Positions 23,497 through 34,420 are shown, numbered from the stretch's first letter. The stretch is DNA of 64,000 nucleotides from Aplectana chamaeleonis (GCA_029168955.1 JAPDOI010001759.1:62001-126000), one strand, 5' to 3'. Notes: generated from the sequence alone by a model not told the origin. A program made the numbers and translations.

Positions 23497-24990
23497 ACCC
23501 CTGGTCCCGAACGCTTTCTCCGGCGCTACGTGCACTCCCAGTTGGGTCCCGCCCACTTTTTCCGGCGCGCTGTGCACTCTCACTAGCTTCCCGACCACTT
23601 TTTCCGGCGTTCTACGCACTCCGACTCGGGTCCCGTCCACTTTTCCCGGCGCTCTGTTTACTCCCAGTTTAGACCCGCCCACTTTTTCTGGCTCTCTACG
23701 CACTCCCTGTTGGGTCCCGAACGCTTTCTCCGGCGCATTGTGCACTCCCAGTTGGGTCCCGCCCACTTTTTACGGCGCGCTGTGCACTCTCACTAGCTTC
23801 CCGACCACTTTTTCCGGCGTTCTACGCACTCCCACTCAGGTCCCGTCCACTTTTCCCGGCGCTCTGTTTACTCCCAGTTCAGACCCGCCCACTTTTTCTG
23901 GCGCTCTACGCACTCCCACTCGGGTCCCGTCCACTTTTCCCGGCGCTCTGTTTACTCCCAGTTCAGACCCGCCCACTTTTTCTGGCGCTCTACGCACTCC
24001 CAGTTGAGTCCCGAACGCTTTTTCCGGCGCATTGTGCACTCCCAGTTGGGTCCCGCCCACTTTTTCCGGCGCGCTGTGCACTCTCACTAACTTCCCGACC
24101 ACTTTTTCCGGCGGTCTACGCATTCCCACTCGGGTCCCGTACACTTTTCCCGGCGCTCTGTTTACTCCCAGTTCGGTCCCGCCCACTTTTTCTGGCGCTC
24201 TACGCACTCCCAGTTGGGTCCCGAACGCTTTTTCCGGCGCTTTGTGCACTCCCAGTTGGGTCCCGCCCACTTTTTCCGGCGCGCTGTGCACTCTCACTAA
24301 CTTCCCGACCACTTTTTCCGGCGGTCTACGCATTCCCACTCGGGTCCCGTACACTTTTCCCGGCGCTCTGTTTACTCCCAGTTCGGTCCCGCCCACTTTT
24401 TCTGGCGGTCTACGCATTCCCACTCGGGTCCCGTACACTTTTCCCGGCGCTCTGTTTACTCCCAGTTCGGTCCCGCCCACTTTTTCTGGCGCTCTACGCA
24501 CTCCCAGTTGAGTCCCGAACGCTTTTTCCGGCGCATTGTGCACTCCCAGTTGGGTCCCGCCCACTTTTTCCGGCGCGCTGTGCACTCTCACTAGCTTCCC
24601 GACCACTTTTCCCAGCGTTCTACGCACTCCTACTCGGGTCCCGTCCACTTTTCCCGGTGCTCTGTTTACTCCCAGTTCAGACCCGCCCACTTTTTCTGGC
24701 GCTCTACGCACTCCCACTCGGGTCCCGTCCACTTTTCCCGGCGCTCTGTTTACTCCCAGTTCAGACCCGCCCACTTTTTCTGGCGCTCTACGCACTCCCA
24801 GTTGGGTCCCGAACGCTTTGTGCACTCCCAGTTAGGTCCCGCCCACTTTTTCCGGCGCGCTGTGCACTCTCACTAACTTCCCGACCACTTTTTCCGGCGG
24901 TCTACGCACTCCCACTCGGGTCCCGTCCACTTTTCCCGGCGCTCTGTTTACTCCCAGTTCGGTCCCACCCACTTTATACAGCGCTTGGCG
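23497..24990 (+). repeat. Satellite array: 42-bp units in 5- and 7-unit higher-order repeats
   Basis: About 35 complete 42-bp units after a partial first one fall into five types, W, S, R, D and N, starting at 23530, 23572, 23614, 23656 and 23698. The order is WSRDN, WSRDRDN, WSRDN, WSRDRDN, WSRDRDN, WSRD. The 5-unit repeat is 210 bp and the 12-unit super-period is 504 bp; the same G-to-A change that makes a TGA recurs at 24007 and 24511. One N unit near 24790 lost 12 bp. Because 42 and 12 are multiples of three, long frames stay open on both strands (for example 23836-24825 minus and 23402-24007 plus). I read them as by-products of the periodicity rather than genes. Confidence 0.9.
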
Positions 24991-25136
24991 CACTTCAATT
25001 TGAGTTCCGCACACGGAGCATACGGTCCCTGATGGACCTGAGGGCTCCAACGTCTCTTGAATTCTATTGAGCATTATCACAATATCATTCCATTTCTTCT
25101 AAAACTGACCGAACAGCTTATCACTAAATTCCTTCA

Positions 25137-25350
<214 letters not shown>

Positions 25351-25354
25351 TTTT

Positions 25355-25642
25355 AAAATTCGCAATTTTTTTAATATCTCGAGAACCACTGTGGATTTTC
25401 CTGAAAATTGGGCAACGTTGAGAACATCTCCTGCTCCCTTTTGTGAAAATCCCTTGTTTCAAAGTTTCTCTTGAACTGAGATTCTGAAATGAGGGTTTTG
25501 CGCAGAAGCAATCCTTTTCCAAATTAGGTGCGAGCTTCGCGCGCACCACAATTCTGAGTGCTCCCCCATTCTTCTTCACCAGCCTACTGATTTTTTCGGC
25601 AATAAATGGTACTTGCTTATCAGCATCCAAATTCAAAAACAA
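25355..25642 (-). pseudogene. Unassigned coding remnant on the minus strand
   Basis: About 95 codons are open, reading VPFIAEKISRLVKKNGGALR and then IVVRAKLAPNLEKD. The stretch looks protein-like, unlike its neighbours. It faintly resembles the segment after the RT core in Penelope-like and related retroelements (an IP(Y/F)x-SE-x-IxRxL pattern), but I am not sure. At one end it runs into the CA tract; at the other it is cut by the PIF-like MITE at 25650. Confidence 0.3.
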
Positions 25643-25649
25643 ATTGTAA

Positions 25650-26266
25650 GGCCCCGGTCATAGTTGGTGCTATTTGCATCTGCATCCCCCACCCCCCCGC
25701 ACCCCCCTTCAACACCCCCCGCACCCCCAACACCCCCAACACCACCCCGGTCGATACGTATGTTTAAAATGATGGAGTGAGGTTGAGAAAATCACTCGAT
25801 GCATCCAACTAGATATGACGATGATTACGTGGCCAACAGGATTGCACCTGTTCAGAGAAATAGTGAAGGCGAGTATGGTGAAGTCACGGAGGTAGCAGTG
25901 AGGTTAGCTTTCTAGTGATACGCAATGTTTTATCTTCGACCCGCCCACTCCGGTGATTTTCTCATCCACGTATTGCATGGATATCGACCGCGTCGGATAC
26001 ATTGAGTGATTTTCTCAACCTCACTCCATCATTTCAAAACATACGTATCGACCGGGGTGCGGGGTGTTTGGGGGTGCGGGGGGAATACACCGAGTGATTT
26101 TCTCAGCTTCACCTCACCATGTTGTTCATACATATCGACCGGGTGGGTGTTGGGGGTGCAGGGGGTGCAGGGGATACACCGAGTGATTTTTGCATCCCAT
26201 TTTCAATGCATTCTGTGTGTATCGACCGGGCTGGAGGCGTCGGCTCATCCAACTATGACCGGGGCC
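25650..26266. mobile_element. PIF/Harbinger-like MITE, copy P1
   Basis: The termini are GGCCCCGGTCATAGTTGG and its inverse (CCAACTATGACCGGGGCC). TAA flanks both ends (25647-25649 and 26267-26269), fitting the 3-bp TWA duplication of PIF/Harbinger. Inside are C-rich stretches, repeated GGTCGATACGTATG and GAGTGATTTTCTCA motifs, and a 150-bp core shared with 26.4, 27.5 and 54.4 kb. There is no transposase. Confidence 0.8.
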
Positions 26267-26828
26267 TAAGGCCCCGGTCAGAGTTGGTGCTATTTGCATC
26301 TGTAACCCACCGACACCCCCAACACCCCCCCCGCACCCCCCAACACCCACCTGAACGATACGTATGTTTAAAATGATGGAGTGAGGTTGAGAAAAACACT
26401 CGGTGTGTGTCCAACTAGACATGACGATGATTACGTGGCCAACAGGATTGCACCTGCTCAGAGAAATAGTGAAGGAGAGTATGGTGAAGTAACGGAGGTA
26501 GCAGTAAGGTTAGCTTTCTAGTGATACGCAATGTTTTATCTTCGACCCGCCCACCCGGTGATTTTCTCATCCGCCGTCATCCACGTATTGCATGGATATC
26601 GACCGCGTCGGATACATCGAGTGATTTTCTCAACCTCAGGCCCCGGTCATAGTTGGATGAGCTGACGTCTCCAGCCCGGTCGATATACACAGAATGCATA
26701 GGAAATGGGATGCAAAAATCACTCGGTGTATCCCCCCCGCACCCCTCAACACCCACCCGGTCGATACGTATGATTAGAATGATGGAGTGAGGTTGAGAAA
26801 ATCACTCGGTGTATCCAACTAGACTCAG

Positions 26829-27480
26829 ACTCTGCGGGGGGGGGGGGAGGGCAAGCGCCGGACAATAGAGCCCGTTTTCGACTTGGGGGAGCGACAGCGC
26901 AGGCCTCCCCCGAGGGGGGCTTCAGGGGAGGCCCCTGCTCTCCTCCGGTGCTTACCCCCCCCCCCCGAGAGGAAGAGAGAGTCGTAGAAGGTAGTTTACG
27001 ACAATAGAGGCCAGAGAAGGCATAGTAGGCCAAACGCACGCTTAGTCATTCACGTAGAGTTTTGTCCCGATTTGACGTGATTTCTCCTGTGATCTATCAC
27101 GTGCTCGACCGGTATAAAAGGCGCCTCACCTCATGGAGAGCCGCATTTGGCCCAACAGGGCCGGCCCTGGACGGCGACTTCGAGTCACTGTCAGAAAGGG
27201 ATATTTTTGGAGGAAAGCGGAGACGATTTCCGGGGGGAGGGTGACGTCACAGCTCCGGTGTCGTGACGTCACTGCTCCGGAGCCGTGACGTCATGGCTCC
27301 GGGGCAGTGACAGGGGGCTTCAAGACAGTCACAGGGGGCTTCAAGGCAGTCACAGGGGGGCTTCAGGGCAGTGACAGGGGGGCTTTAGGGCAGTGACGGG
27401 GGGGGGCTCCGATCAAGCCAAATTGTCACTCCGGCGGTAGCCCCCCCCCCGATTGGGGGGGGGGGCAAGCGCCGGTGCCC
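26829..27480. other. G-rich block inside the MITE cluster
   Basis: Runs of 7 to 12 G or C alternate (26837, 26949, 27397, 27447 and others). A TATAAAAGG word at about 27112 and a 22-bp array lie inside. The block could form G-quadruplexes on the plus strand. Nothing shows that it is transcribed. Confidence 0.5.
27241..27410 (+). repeat. 22-bp tandem array with three TGACGTCA palindromes
   Basis: TGACGTCA occurs at 27242, 27264 and 27286, exactly 22 bp apart, followed by GCTCCGG-type spacers. The register then continues as about five units of CAGTGACAGGGGGCTTCAAG at 21-22 bp spacing. TGACGTCA is the consensus CRE/ATF binding palindrome. Binding is not shown. Confidence 0.85.
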
Positions 27481-27763
27481 GGAGGGTTGCCCCCCTGAAG
27501 AGCTGCGCTAGCCCCCTCCAGTGTATGAGGATATGACGATGATTACGTGGCCAACAGGATTGCACCTGTTCAGAGAAATAGTGAAGGAGAGTATGGTGAA
27601 GTAACGGAGGTAGCAGTAAGGTTAGTTTTCTAGTGATACGCAATGTTTTATCATCGACCCGCCCACCCGGTGATTTTCTCTTCCACGTAAAGAATGGATA
27701 TCGACCGCGTCGGATACACCGAGTGATTTTCTCAACCTCACTCCATCATTTCAAACATAGTTA

Positions 27764-28016
27764 CAGGCCATAAAACGGCCAATGTCTCACCGTCGACTGC
27801 GTACCACGCGCTGCGCGACCGCACTTGCGTCGGAGAGCAGACGAGTTTTGGCCGCCGCGCGACGAAAGCTTTCGGCCACCGCGCGGCGGCCGAAACGTCG
27901 CGCGGCGGCCAAAACTCGTCGCGCAGGTGCCAAACCCGTCTGCTTCCGACGCGCGTGCGGTCGCGCAGCGCCGTGGTACGCAGTCGACGGTGAGACATTG
28001 GCCGTTTTATGGCCTG
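27764..28016. mobile_element. Palindromic MITE flanked by TA, family M2
   Basis: A 253-bp inverted repeat begins CAGGCCATAAAACGGCC and ends with its inverse, with TA at 27762-27763 and 28017-28018. The arms carry TGTCTCACCGTCGACTGCGT and CGCGCGGCGGCC words. A partial second copy lies at about 55620-55782. The TA duplication fits Tc1/mariner-type mobilisation. Confidence 0.8.
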
Positions 28017-28855
28017 TATAGTCGGTGGATCTACTGAGTCCCACCGGGTCGATACGCATCGATTTCGTGGAAGACGGGTGCAAAAAAATCAACCCACTGA
28101 GTCCGACTGCGACCGTCTGATGCCCACCGCAATCCCCCCGGTCGATACTGATGGCTCTCATGCGTACAAGGGCGGGGCCAATGCACCGACTGAGTCCGAC
28201 TGAGTCCCACCCGGTCGATATAGCTGTTTCTCACGTGATTTGGGTGCATTTTTTTCGGCCGACTGCGACCTGCCGAGTCCCGCCGCATCTCGACTCTCGT
28301 CGTCTGCGCTCTGCCCCACCTGCTGCTGACACGGAAATCAGATTCAGACATGTTGAAAACAAGAAAAATCAGCCACCAAACACGTTCCGATTCACAGCTG
28401 AAGTGATAATCGTCATTATCAATTGCGTGTTTCGCAGAGGAGTTGGTTGGCGCTGGGGGCAACCGGACTCAGTGGGACTCAGCAGGTTTTTCCACCCCGG
28501 ACTCATTCGGACTCAGCAGGTTTTTCGACGAAGTCTGACCGGGGCCTTAGAGCTATCTCCATTCGCAGCTCAGCAGAGCTTTTTTTATATGAAAGTCATA
28601 GAATCGAAGCGGCTGTTCTGCGAAGGAATGGGGCGGCGGAAACGAAATAATGAGTATGAGAAACAGCTTCGTTTTTGATGTGAAAGTGCCCAGATGAAAT
28701 GGAAGGTAGTTTCTGACTGAGCAGGTTTTGAGTTAGTTTCATTCGAAAGCGTAGAACTGCGGGCAGAGTCTGCATCTGGCTGTAGGCCAGCAGGCTTTCA
28801 TGATTATCGACCGGGCTGGCTACGTCCGAGCGACCAACTATAACCGGGGCCTAAA

Positions 28856-29205
28856 GCCCCTGTCAGAGTTGGTTGAGGAAATCACCGTGGCCAACTCGTT
28901 CAATACGTATGAAAAACATGGAGGTTGCAAATAACATCCGGTGTAGCCAGCTGTGGCTGACGCGATCAATATGAATGAATTATGTGGAACGATATCATGG
29001 ATATCATTCATTTCTTAGCTTATATCATGTGAACATCGGTCGTGTCAGCCACATCGGGTGATTTTTCTGAGATAGTTTTATAACAGGTTGGGTCATTGAT
29101 TCTTGTGACCACAGAAAGAGGACTGATCTAGCGGGGAGATAAAGGGGTCTTTATTCGAAATTCTTGCATAGGATATTACTGCGTAATATCAAGAAAAAGT
29201 GAACG
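28856..29205. other. Anonymous sequence after the MITE cluster
   Basis: Begins AGCCCCTGTCAGAGTTGG, a diverged PIF-like terminus. No partner end was found. No gene seen. Confidence 0.4.
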
Positions 29206-30211
29206 ATTCTGTAAAAAAGGGGTCTTCCAAGCTAAAGTGGTTTGGTTCGCGTTACAAATGTTTCAACAAAAAGGGAACAATAGGAATGTGGAATGAGGAG
29301 AGTCTACAAAAAATGAACAATATCCTCTAAAAACTCTTTTCTTTGTCGAAACTTCTAAACAGCGGAAAAAAAACCGTTGCGGTTCTCTATGAGCAAGCGC
29401 TTTTGGCTCCATAAAGGACTTTGATTATGTGAGTGCCGGTAAAATATGTATGCATGTGTACCTAATAGCTATCATTAAAAGAGGAGATGATGTCAAATTG
29501 TTTTAGGAAACCATTCAATTCTTCCTTGTAAAAAACCACACAAGAACGTAAGCTAAGTGCGCCAGAACGGGGCTACCGTAATCTCAGGAATGATGTTATA
29601 GTACATCCCACATTCGGCTCTCGTAAACAAAGTTGATGATAACCGATTGATAAAGGGTAGGGTATAAAAGAAGTGGAGAGCGGTGTGTCTTCATTCACAC
29701 ACCGTCCTTCTCCAGGGGTCAGCAGTTGAGGATCTCTGCCTGGACTACAAAGCAGGAAGACAGCACCACCGGTTGCCAAGATGTAGCGAAAGTGGAGCCT
29801 AAACTTTAAAAATTTAGAGCCAACTCGAGTGGGATTACGGTAGCCCCGTTCTGGCGCACTTAACTTACGTTCTTGTGTGGTTTTTTACAAGGAAGAATTA
29901 AAAGGTTTCCTAAAACAATCTGAAATCATTCTCTTTTAATGATAGCTATTAGGTACACATGCATATATACATATTTTATCGGCACTCGCATAATCAAAGT
30001 CCTTTATGGAGCCGAAAGCACTTCCTCTTGGAGAATCGCAACGGTTTGCTTCCGCTGCTTAGGAGTTTCGACAAAGAAAAGAGTTTTTAGAGGATATTCT
30101 TCATTTTTTGTAGACTCTCCTCAATCCACTTTCCTATTGTTCCCTTTTTGTTGAAACATTTGTAACGCGAACCAAACCACTTTTGCTTGGGAGACCCCTT
30201 TTTTACAGAAT
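29206..30211. repeat. One-kb hairpin: 378-bp inverted arms around a 249-bp centre
   Basis: 29206-29583 is the reverse complement of 29833-30211 with scattered mismatches. The ends are ATTCTGTAAAAAAGG and its inverse; the inner ends are GGCTACCGTAATC and GATTACGGTAGCC. The centre carries GGGTATAAAAG at about 29659 and, some 30 bp on, a short CGGTGTGT/ACACACCG stem-loop. It could be a foldback transposon or a source of double-stranded RNA. No transposase is seen. Confidence 0.8.
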
Positions 30212-30576
30212 TTACTATTGAAGTGAGCGTCAAATGAAATTAGAAACACGGAAACTCGTTCAGCACTCCACAACCCCCGCTACAGGCGCGACACACGGCG
30301 AATTTGCGCTCCATTCCATTTCCGCAAAGTCACGGCGGGAATTTTTCATATCCAAATATTTTTCATATCCTTGTTTTGATCAACACTTTCTTCGGCGGAC
30401 GGTGTTCCTTTCAATCGTTGTTCCTCACTTGGATTGGTCGATCTGCTCACTATTTGGTAAATAATCCGTTTATTCTATCATTTCATTGCTAGTCTGAAAA
30501 ATAGAGGAGGCAAGGTTCTTTTTATTCTAGCATTTTTTGAATTTCCAGACCTTCAGTAGTCCCGAAAAAAAAACCG

Positions 30577-30788
30577 GGTGCAAAACTAGTTGAGGGGGGC
30601 CACTCATAAGTCTAGTGAGAAATGAATGTTTCTGCTTACAGAAATCGATCAAATTTCATGGGATTTCTAGGAAATTACGAGTGATAACGTTATCATACAT
30701 GTGATAACGAATGAAATTTTCATTTCAATGGATGAATCTTTTCCTTTCTATGAGTAAATCTTGGGTGCCCCCCAACTAGTTTTGCACC
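30577..30788. mobile_element. hAT-like MITE, copy H1
   Basis: A 212-bp element with TIRs GGTGCAAAACTAGTTG and inverse. The 8-bp flanks are both AAAAACCG, the duplication size of hAT elements. A longer relative lies at 34003-34420. Confidence 0.8.
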
Positions 30789-30879
30789 AAAAACCGAATA
30801 TCAGCTTTGGACGCCGAACTGCTCACAGCGTTTTGAATCTGACTCTGAAAAGTCTGTGAAAGAGGGACAAACATTCTTA

Positions 30880-31080
30880 CGGTCTGAAGTCTATCACAAA
30901 AAAATCAGATATTTTGTGATTTGGAATTGGTTCCCGTATTGGGGGTAAGCCACTGCGTGTCGAACGCTGAAATTCCCCGGTACGGTAGCGGACAATCGCG
31001 TCGGGAACCACTGCATAAAATGCATGACGCGCGCAGAATTGTGTGATTGGGGCGCGCTTGCTCAAATCCAACATTGCGAC
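30880..31080 (-). repeat. Dispersed repeat R3 with intact (unoccupied) site
   Basis: On the minus strand it matches 33227-33335 joined to 33670-33690. Its GTTCGACAC (minus strand, 30957-30965) occurs once, whereas the other copy has it twice around a MITE. Confidence 0.8.
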
Positions 31081-31319
31081 TGGGTTTTATTCCGTTTTCC
31101 ATGACCTTTCGGTAGTAAATGGTGTACCGCCAAGATCGCAGCGTGTCCCAGTGGAAACTTCATGCGTTTTTCGGTGTTTTTGGGGATTTAGTTGCCACCG
31201 AGCTTCCTGCAGGTTAGTGTTGTAGAATCAAAAGTGGTTTTTATAAAGTTTTGGTCTAAAACGCAAAGTTTTACATTGATAGTGCAAGCATATTTCCACT
31301 CCTAATGTTCCTGCTTGAC

Positions 31320-31462
31320 CAAGGTCCATTTGTTTAATTGTCCGGAGAGACCAACCACGCTGATCACAATGGACCTATGGACGAATTCATTACTGGTCGC
31401 CTAGTTTTTTAACATATGACAGAATCCTCGACGTGGCTGAAAAGAAGAAGAAGAAGAAGACC
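31320..31462 (+). mobile_element. LINE-A 3'-end fragment (copy A3a)
   Basis: Only the last 140 bases of LINE-A: CCGGAGAGACCAACCACGC through the stop region to a GAA-repeat tail at 31441-31461. Confidence 0.75.
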
Positions 31463-32432
31463 AAGGTCTCAATATTATGGAGGAAATCGCTACGCCGATG
31501 ATATAACAATCATGTGTCGAGACCGGGATATAAAGGTAGCCGCCACCAAGATCAACGAGTAGCTGAAGACGCTGAAGAGGTTCTTCGACGACAAGATGCT
31601 AAAGATCTCCGCATCGAAATCATCAGTATCCGTCCTCACAACGGACCCATCCGAGCACAGAGCTCATCCGGAGGTAGAGTGGGATGGAGACCGTCTGCCT
31701 GCTGCTCGATTTCCAAAACTGCTCGGTCTTGTTCTCGATCCGTCGCTCAAGTTTCATAAAAATACCGAGCAGAAGCAGGCTGTCGTTAAAGCCAAACTCA
31801 ATGACTCTTCGCATTGCCACCGGATGTGCATAGAGTTCCCCAGTCGAGCATCTGCATGCCGAAGCCCGTCTATTGCCTGTGAAGGAGCACTGTCAGCTGC
31901 AAGCCCAACAATTACGAATCAATATTATTAAGCAACCAAACCACCCGTCCTGGAGAGTGCTTAACCCCGTTAGAGAGAGAGCCAAAAGAATGCCATTTGC
32001 CGATGCTCCATGCAAAGTTAACTTGCAGAGATGGCACGACTCACAGCAAGAACGACTCCGTCTTTTGCGCGAGGAGCACACCAAGTTCATACGGTGTCAT
32101 CTTGAGAAGGCGGCGGTGAATCCTATACTAGGAGAAGTACCGCCCCCAGTCTGCGAATCCGAGACTCAACTCGGAAGAAGGGCTAGATGCACACTGGCAT
32201 CGTTGCGCTGCGGTCACTCGTCAATGCTCATGTCCTACGTCAGCAAAATCGACAGCAGCAAATCTGACGTCTGCTGGACTGCGGTACTATCGGCCATGAT
32301 ACAGCACATTTATTTCGCTGTCCGGTGAGACCTACCACGCTGACCATAATGGATCTATGGACGAATCCACTACTGGTCGCCCAGTTTCTTCACCTATGAC
32401 AAAACCCTCGATGTGGCTGCAAAGAAGAAGAA
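31463..32432 (+). mobile_element. LINE-A fragment (copy A3b) with internal deletion
   Basis: It starts inside the RT (reading MCRDRDIKVAATKIN after the YADD position), runs through [18 protein letters not shown] and then jumps at about 31800 from VVKAKLN to the post-RT block, losing about 40 codons. It then reads [11 protein letters not shown] and NPVRERAKRMPFADAP to the SLRCGHSSM domain, where a frameshift near 32275 breaks the knuckle. A GAA tail follows at about 32424-32432. Confidence 0.78.
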
Positions 32433-32639
32433 GAGGAAATCACAACAGCGAGCCCGGTATTGGGAACTGGAAGCGACGACACCTACTTGGTACAGGTTAT
32501 AAAACGGCGAAATTCCCTTGGTTCCTACGCGTGCTTGTGTGGAGCGGAGGTTAGAGACACGGAGAGAGCGTAGGGTAGACGGAGGCCGAGACGTCGCTCG
32601 CGCCTTGAGTGATGTGAATTTAGACGTTTTATAGAGGGT

Positions 32640-32853
32640 GGATAATTCGGTGCTATGTGGGAAGGGGTGGCACTAAGGCGCGATGGACTTAGCCACGCCC
32701 ATTTTACTGTGCCGCACTAAATTTGAGCACCTACCCGGGGTTTCCCTCCCTTGCCAAAATCAGGAGAATCATTGCGGCACGGAAAAATGGGCGTGGCCAA
32801 GTGTGATACAACATTAGCCCCCCCCCTTCCCACATAGCACCCATAATTCTGAT
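32640..32853. repeat. Foldback element of about 214 bp
   Basis: 32640-32725 is the reverse complement of 32767-32853, with GGTGCTATGTGGGAAGGGG and GGCCACGCCCATTTT on both arms. Confidence 0.75.
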
Positions 32854-33226
32854 AGATGAAAACGAAGTGCCTATTCTCCCCATTATAGAAAAGAAGAAAA
32901 AAAATTCCATCCTTGTGGGTGGTCGAAGCTGTCAACTCATTGAAATTTGCGACGTGAGCAAAAATACTTATTGCAGAATATTTTTGCTTCCAGCTGACGT
33001 TTGGGAGAGATGAGCGCGACAAGCAGAAAAACTTGCATCTGTTCTGGAATGTTCCGCAGCGCATTGATTTTGATAACTACAGAATGTGAATAGGGGTTCA
33101 AACAGGTTGTCCACTCTAAAAACAACGATATTATCGCAACAGTCCAAATCCTTAGCATCACCATCACTAACAATGACTTTTCATCCAGCTTTGCAATAGA
33201 TGACGTGCCAAGCATTATCAGTTTGG

Positions 33227-33700
33227 CATCAGCGCGCCCTAATCGCACAATTCTGCGCGGGTCATGCATTTGTATGCGGAGTTGGTCCCGACGCGATTTC
33301 CCGCTACCGTACCGGGGAATTTTGGCGTTCGACACAGGGTTGAGCAGGCCGTTGCGCTAATTTTTGGCGGAGCTACGACCCCCCCTTGACCAAAATTTTG
33401 AAAAAATCACGATTTTTACGATTGACATAAAATTTGTATTCAGCGGACCGAAAAACCTTTGAATATGAATTTTGACTGAAATCTGATACTTTGCCCAAAC
33501 TACCGTATACCCACTATAACGTAGAATTTGACGATGGGAAAATTCCCTTTTCCAATTTTTTTCGAGCCTTTTCCCAGTTTTTTGTTTTTCTTCAAATATT
33601 TTCCGAATTTTTTACGCCCCCTCCCCCCGTTGTGCTGAGTCGCAACCCTGCTCAAGCATGGTTCGACACGCAGTGGCTTACGTATTGGGGTGGGGAGGGT
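33227..33700 (+). repeat. Dispersed repeat R3, copy interrupted by a MITE
   Basis: The repeat shares AATTCTGCGCG, CGCTACCGTACCGGGGAATT and CAGTGGCTTACG with the copy at 30.9-31.1 kb. It is interrupted at GTTCGACAC by 33336-33660. Confidence 0.78.
33336..33660. mobile_element. MITE with 9-bp target duplication, family M3
   Basis: A 325-bp insertion. GTTCGACAC stands at 33327-33335 and again at 33661-33669. The ends are AGGGTTGAGCAGG...GTTGCG and an imperfect inverse (GCAACCCTGCTCAAGC). Related end sequences occur near 12022, 37019 and 45497. A 9-bp duplication is typical of Mutator-like elements. Confidence 0.8.
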
Positions 33701-33775
33701 CGATGCAAAGTCACGCGCGAATGACAAAATGCCACCCAGCCAGCGGTTCTAACCGCTGTGGGAAAATCAGATAGT

Positions 33776-33972
33776 ACTCTTTCGGATTAAGGGACCCACT
33801 TTCCGTCATAACTGTTTTTACACAAATGCAAGCTCATTTTTTTCATATTTTGTTCGCTACTATTGGGAGACATACTACTACATGGGAAACGTGTGATGCT
33901 TACACAAATTTTCTTCTTACCTTTCGAGAATTTTGAGATAAATCTAAGCTAGATCCGTTAATCCGAAAGAGT
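33776..33972. repeat. Short TIR element of about 197 bp
   Basis: ACTCTTTCGGATTAA at 33776-33790 is inverted at 33958-33972. The superfamily is unknown. Confidence 0.6.
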
Positions 33973-34002
33973 TCCATCAGATAACGTTTCACAACGAGTT
34001 TT

Positions 34003-34420
34003 GGTGCCGAACTACTCGGGGTGGGGTTACTCAAGATACAAGGAACAATAAATAATACCACTTCCAGAAATCGAGGTGTCTATTTCCATGGAGTTCCCTT
34101 GAAAACAATGTCTAATTACGCTATCAGGCATCTGATATCAGCGGAAATTTTCTTTTTCATGAATGAATCGGATTGAAACCGTTCGGGGGGGCCACTCAAG
34201 AAAATGAATGATTCCTCTATGACAATGAAAATTTGGGTTGATATCATATGCCTGATAACGTAATCAGTCATTGTTTTCGTGGACACTCCATGGAAATACT
34301 TTGGCTTCTGAAAGCTGTATCATTCATTCTCCAACTGAATCCTGAGTGCCCCCCCCCTTAGCGGTGTCATACCGATGAATCCTTCCATTTTCTAGAGTGC
34401 CCCCCGACTAGTTTGGCACC
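34003..34420. mobile_element. hAT-like MITE, copy H2
   Basis: 418 bp, with a GGTGCC...CTACTC(G)GGG start and a CCCCCCGACTAGTTTGGCACC end, like H1. The 8-bp flanks CGAGTTTT and CGAGATTT match at 7 of 8. A further inverted pair of ATGATTC/TGATATCA words lies inside. Confidence 0.7.

Larger units (their letters stand above)
26270..28855. mobile_element. Cluster of nested or rearranged PIF-like MITEs (P2 and fragments)
   Basis: A second terminus starts at 26270, sharing the TAA of copy P1. Another terminus, preceded by TCA rather than TAA, lies at 26639, and outward-facing ends lie at 28546 and 28851. The 150-bp core recurs at about 26415-26580 and 27530-27680. A second internal type at 28030-28545 repeats CTGAGTCC(C/G)AC and GGTCGATA motifs. 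I could not pair all the ends, so several nested insertions are likely. Confidence 0.65.

Noticed and set aside
23402..25070. Long ORFs on both strands of the satellite as protein genes
   Set aside because: They follow from a 42-bp (14-codon) period and occur in both directions. They have no start context, splice sites or known domain. Kept as a finding, not a gene.
27062..27244. 60-codon ORF after TATAAAAGG as a promoter-driven gene
   Set aside because: It lies inside a MITE cluster, has no domain and no splice or poly-A context.
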